From Polyangiaceae bacterium (GTDB taxonomy: Bacteria > Myxococcota_A > Polyangia > Polyangiales > Polyangiaceae), in NCBI GenBank assembly GCA_013361525.1, contig JABFXY010000059.1:1-64000 (forward strand): a stretch of DNA of 64,000 bases, in the 5' to 3' direction. A program made the translations under genes and the position numbers. The notes under the pieces were generated by a model. That model worked only from the letters and a program-made list of their open reading frames with translations. It was not told where the DNA came from and did no database searches. The stretch's first letter is position 1. Each line of letters opens with the position of its first letter. Positions 61,103 to 64,000 of the stretch are shown piece by piece.

Positions 61103-62485
61103 TTATCGTCCGCGCGCCCGGCGGATCTCCTGTCGGGTCATCGGGCCGCGCAGGAAGGACATCGCCCAGCGCGGTTGCAGGAGGACGCTCGGGCCACCGC
61201 TTTGCGCATCGCGCACCACGAACCAACGCGGTCCGAGACGCTTGAGCACCTCCGAGAGCTCCCCCGCCGACTCGCCCTTTCCGGCTTCATTGGCGAGACC
61301 GTCGAGGACACGCTCGCGATCGGCGTCGGTCTGAAGCCTTCCGAGGCACCAGAGGCTCGCGTTGCTCAGGGCGCGATAGTCGAGATCCATCGGGTTCTGC
61401 GTGGCGACGAGCACGCCGACGCCGTACGCACGCGCCTGCTTCATGAGCGCCACGAGCGGGCGCTTGGTCGGTGGCGAAGCGGGATGCGGCGGCAGAAAGC
61501 CATAGACTTCGTCGAACACGATGAGCGCCTTGAGGCGTTGTGTTCCCGGCAGACTCCGCACCCACGTGAGGACTTCCTCGAGCACGACGCCGAGGACCAA
61601 GGCTCGCTCGTCGTCGTCGAGGTGCGCGACGCTGAGAATCGTAGCCGGCGTTTTGCCATCGACCGGCTTCATCCACGCAGCGACATCGAGCGTTTCGCCC
61701 TGACGCCAGCTCGCAAACGACGGCGACGCGAGCAGCGTATTGAGCGCCGCGGCGAGATCGCGCCGCGCGCGCTTCGACATGAATCCCTCGACATCCAGCG
61801 CCCCAATCGTGGTGAGCGGCGGGTCGACAATCTCGGGGAGGAGCGAGCCGATGTCCGCCGCCTGTCCACCCGACAGACGCCGCTCGGCCAATACAGAGAT
61901 AAGGACATGCTCGCGGCTGCGCGCCGGATCTGGATCGCGGCCGAGCAAGCGCAAGATGAGCGAGACGGCGGCGCTCAAGGCCGCGCGCGCACCCTCGACG
62001 TCGGTGTCCCAGCGTGACGAGCGGCGCTCGAGCGCGGACAGCACGTGCAATAGCTCGCCCGCGTCGGCGCCGGGGGTGATGACACGCACCTGCGTGCGCT
62101 TGCAGAAATCGACGAGCTCGACCTCGCCGATCCCAAAGGCAGCGAGACCTCGCCTGCGCTCCTCCGCGAGGCGCGCGGCGAGGGCCTGATCGTCGCTCGG
62201 ATTGTGCGTGGAGGCCTCGATCCACGGCGCGACGAACGCCGGATCGAAGCTTGGAAAGGTGAGGAGCAGGTTCGGAAGATCGCCTTTGACGTCGATGACC
62301 AAAACCGGCACCGAAGCGCGCATCGCCTCTTCGACGAGCACGGTCACGAGGCCAGTTTTCCCGCTACCAGTCATACCTAAAACGCACCCGTGCGTGACCA
62401 GGTGGTGCGCGGGCAAATACGCGGGAGCGACCTCGGGGCGACCGTCCAGCGGCCGCATCACCCCGAGGAGAAGTGACGGCTTCAT
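61103..62485 (-). CDS. HerA-like (DUF87/DUF853-type) P-loop ATPase
   Basis: The 460-residue product has Walker A GMTGSGKT (37-44), followed by VPVLVIDVKGDLPNLL as in HerA/FtsK-like translocases. Walker B is LIVFDEVYGFLPPHPASPP, and VLVATQNPMDLDYRALSNAS plus LGRLQTDADRERVLDGL belong to the conserved C-terminal core. It is shorter than many bacterial homologues, which carry extra C-terminal domains. Such ATPases move DNA or proteins through a hexameric ring. The gene lies 27 bases after paralog B and is followed by the 42-bp palindrome array and then paralog A, so the four elements form a module. The partner nuclease NurA is not seen. Confidence 0.88.
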   Translation of the reverse strand: MKPSLLLGVMRPLDGRPEVAPAYLPAHHLVTHGCVLGMTGSGKTGLVTVLVEEAMRASVPVLVIDVKGDLPNLLLTFPSFDPAFVAPWIEASTHNPSDDQALAARLAEERRRGLAAFGIGEVELVDFCKRTQVRVITPGADAGELLHVLSALERRSSRWDTDVEGARAALSAAVSLILRLLGRDPDPARSREHVLISVLAERRLSGGQAADIGSLLPEIVDPPLTTIGALDVEGFMSKRARRDLAAALNTLLASPSFASWRQGETLDVAAWMKPVDGKTPATILSVAHLDDDERALVLGVVLEEVLTWVRSLPGTQRLKALIVFDEVYGFLPPHPASPPTKRPLVALMKQARAYGVGVLVATQNPMDLDYRALSNASLWCLGRLQTDADRERVLDGLANEAGKGESAGELSEVLKRLGPRWFVVRDAQSGGPSVLLQPRWAMSFLRGPMTRQEIRRARGR

Positions 62486-62512
62486 TGGGTGCTTCCGTTT
62501 TCCGCTATGGGA

Positions 62513-63439
62513 TTAGCGACGCCCGAACGGATCGTTGAACGGCATTCCCGGCGCTGCGTTCGGATCGGCCGCCATCGGCGTGACCGGCGTAGCCGGCGAC
62601 GGGGAGGGGGCAGGAGCATTCTGCGGCGCCTCGGGCGCGGGCGGCTCCGGCTCGACCTCGCTCTTCTTGCGCGACCCGCGACCCGCGTAGAGCGACGGCG
62701 CAATGCGATCGGCGTCGTCCTCGTCCCAGCGGAGGTAGGTGATGGCGCGACGCACTTGCTCGTAAGCGCGGAAGAAGAGCGTGAACGCCTTCTGGCGCGT
62801 CTCCGCCGTCTCGATGCGCTCGTTCGGACCTTGCTCGCGCGCACCGAGCGCCTTGGCGAGGCGCTTCGCGAGGCCCTCCGCGTGCTGGATCTCCGTCATC
62901 TGCAGGCCCGTGCGGCCGCTCACCGTGTTCCAGTTCTCGCGGAGCATCGCGCACAGCGAGATGACGTCGAAGCCGACGTTCTTGTAGCCCTGCGGGCCAT
63001 TCAGCTTCTTCAGCCGGTCGCCGTCGAGGAGCTTGCGCTTCGCCAGCGCCGAGACGTCCAGGACCAGCAGCTCGCGCAGATCCGTGAGCTCTTCCACCAG
63101 CTCCGCCACGTCCTCCGGCGGCGCAGAAGCGAGCGCATGACGCGCGTGGGCTTGTCCGGCGGCGAGCGCGAACGTCTCGAGGCGATCGAGGGTCGAGATG
63201 TCGAAGGCCGGCAGCTCGCGAACGATCTGCGGGCGGTGCTTCTGCATGTTGGGGATGCTGCCCAGCGCCGTGATGACAGCTGCCGGAATATCCATGCTGA
63301 TCTGAATGAACGTGTGCGCGGGAACCTGCGCAATCTCGTCGCGCGTCAGCTCGAACGCGTCGACGAACTGCGTCTCCGTCACCCCGGGCGGGCTCGCCGC
63401 AATGATCGGGTTGATGGATGTGGGTGCTGAGGAAGACAT
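62513..63439 (-). CDS. Paralogous unknown protein B of the HerA-like module
   Basis: ATG 63439 (MSSSAPTS) has GGAG eight bases upstream; the longer frame to 63526 is unsupported. The 308-residue product is homologous over about 230 residues to protein A at 59889-60683 and adds a C-terminal tail rich in Pro, Ala and acidic residues (KKSEVEPEPPAPEAPQNAPA). Shared blocks are listed under protein A. The fold looks all-helical. It is the first gene of the minus-strand module and probably shares a transcript with the HerA-like ATPase. No membrane or catalytic motif was found. The 280 bases before it, up to the sigma-like gene, hold its promoter and a T-run (63622-63627) of unknown use. Confidence 0.82.
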   Translation of the reverse strand: MSSSAPTSINPIIAASPPGVTETQFVDAFELTRDEIAQVPAHTFIQISMDIPAAVITALGSIPNMQKHRPQIVRELPAFDISTLDRLETFALAAGQAHARHALASAPPEDVAELVEELTDLRELLVLDVSALAKRKLLDGDRLKKLNGPQGYKNVGFDVISLCAMLRENWNTVSGRTGLQMTEIQHAEGLAKRLAKALGAREQGPNERIETAETRQKAFTLFFRAYEQVRRAITYLRWDEDDADRIAPSLYAGRGSRKKSEVEPEPPAPEAPQNAPAPSPSPATPVTPMAADPNAAPGMPFNDPFGRR

Positions 63440-63719
63440 GAAAATGCTCCGTTTCTTCGCACGCACGGGCGTGCCGAACCGTTTCGCGCCGCACGCGCGG
63501 CGACCCCCTGTTTCAGGAGCCGGCATGGCCGAGCCATGTGGCGCCTACCGGCCGCCCGAGTTGGCAACCGATACGCCTCAATAGGAGCCGTCCGCCCGAG
63601 CCTGCTCAGGCTGGACCCAACTTTTTTCATTGCCGGGTTCGGGGTGACGATTTGCTGTCCACGCCCAGCCGCCCGCCGTGACTCCGCGCTCGGTTCTCGA
63701 ACAGCAAGGGGAGGCGGGT

Positions 63720-64000
63720 GTGCAAAGGCTCAGCAGCGATCAGCAGCGGCTCATTGTCGAAGGCAACGTCGTCAACAGCGCCATGCGCCGTCATCGAAGG
63801 GACCGGTGGGGAGACATCAGCGGCGCAGCAGCCCTCGGCGCCTGCTCCGCCGCGGCGAAGTTCGACCCCGGTCGAGGCGTCAGGTTCGACAAGTTCGCGC
63901 GCAAGGTCGTCGACCGAGAGGTCCATCGGGCGCGCCGAGCCGATGCGCGACAGCCGCGGCCGGCGGAGGCCGTGGATGCGGACGAGCTCGCCGGGGACGT
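63720..64000 (+). CDS. RNA polymerase sigma factor-like protein, 5' part only
   Basis: The start GTG 63720 has AAGGGGAGG (63706-63714) five bases upstream; an earlier in-frame GTG at 63678 is less good. The visible 93 residues contain LIVEGNVVNSAMRRHR, GDISGAAALGACSAAAKFDP, and RGVRFDKFARKVVDREVHRA. These correspond to sigma-70 regions 2.1-2.3: the V-x-N-L-V helix, the G-x-x-G-L-x-x-A-x-x-x-FDP-x-RG-x-x-F segment and the following helix. The gene runs off the right edge, so regions 3 and 4 are not seen and its class cannot be fixed. A minus-strand frame over the same DNA has no recognisable sequence. Confidence 0.75.
   Translation, partial: MQRLSSDQQRLIVEGNVVNSAMRRHRRDRWGDISGAAALGACSAAAKFDPGRGVRFDKFARKVVDREVHRARRADARQPRPAEAVDADELAGD

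Noticed and set aside
62489..63430. 313-residue plus-strand frame opposite paralog B
   Set aside because: Composition is an Arg/Leu-rich mirror; paralog B is confirmed by its homology to paralog A.
63600..63630. Hairpin AGCCTG-CT-CAGGCT with downstream T-run as a terminator
   Set aside because: The loop would be two bases, the T-run is 12 bases away, and no plus-strand gene ends just before it.
63627..63926. Minus-strand frame at the right edge
   Set aside because: The plus strand over the same bases encodes a sigma region 2-like sequence with a ribosome binding site, which is the better explanation.

Overview
The window looks like part of a high-GC Gram-negative bacterial chromosome, most probably a myxobacterium (Polyangia/Myxococcota). 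Reasons: strong G/C third-position bias in most genes, a Hanks-type Ser/Thr kinase with a trans-membrane anchor, a sigma-54 activator fragment, Fis-type regulators, many predicted lipoproteins and large proteins of unknown function. This assignment is inferred from gene content, not from a marker gene. No rRNA, tRNA, IS element, integrase or CRISPR array was recognised.

Layout. 1-7.5 kb: signalling and envelope genes (end of a sigma-54 activator, a lipoprotein, a secreted protein, a Ser/Thr kinase coupled to an unknown gene, a CoiA-like protein, a small Fis-type protein, a coiled-coil membrane protein). 7.7-20.6 kb: plus-strand genes for DUF6602, GmrSD/SspE-like DUF262, AIPR with a restriction-endonuclease-like N-terminus, an unknown protein and an AddB/AddA-type helicase-nuclease pair; the last five (8920-20642) are tightly spaced and look like one operon. 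20.7-23.0 kb: a minus-strand pair, a helical-repeat protein followed by a DUF7689-type protein. 23.2-41.8 kb: a complete BREX type 2 (Pgl) operon, in the order unknown gene, pglW, pglX, pglY, pglZ, brxD, brxHI, nearly every junction a stop/start overlap. 41.9-52.1 kb: a minus-strand restriction cluster read from right to left, McrB-like AAA+, McrC-like nuclease, small membrane protein, EVE-like/HNH endonuclease, PD-(D/E)XK protein, then a superfamily 2 helicase. So 7.7-52 kb is a dense defence island.

52.4-63.4 kb: a membrane protein with a zinc ribbon and a nuclease-like tail, a membrane TPR-like protein, a PIN-domain protein, a tiny acidic protein, an SNase-like nuclease, a subtilisin-like lipoprotein with a small Cys-rich lipoprotein, and a module of two paralogous proteins flanking a HerA-like ATPase. 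In that module lies the most striking non-coding structure of the window: ten sites related to the palindrome CCGAGCYGGCTCGG placed exactly 42 bp apart (60696-61087). At the right edge the first 281 bases of a sigma-factor-like gene (63720 onward) are visible on the plus strand.

How they work together. BREX type 2 is expected to methylate host DNA (PglX) and block unmodified phage using the PglW kinase, PglY and BrxD ATPases, PglZ and the BrxHI helicase. The McrBC-like/EVE-HNH cluster and the GmrSD-like protein are of types that attack modified DNA, so the island may cover both unmodified and modified phages. Functions of the paralog/HerA/array module and of several unknown genes cannot be assigned from sequence alone.
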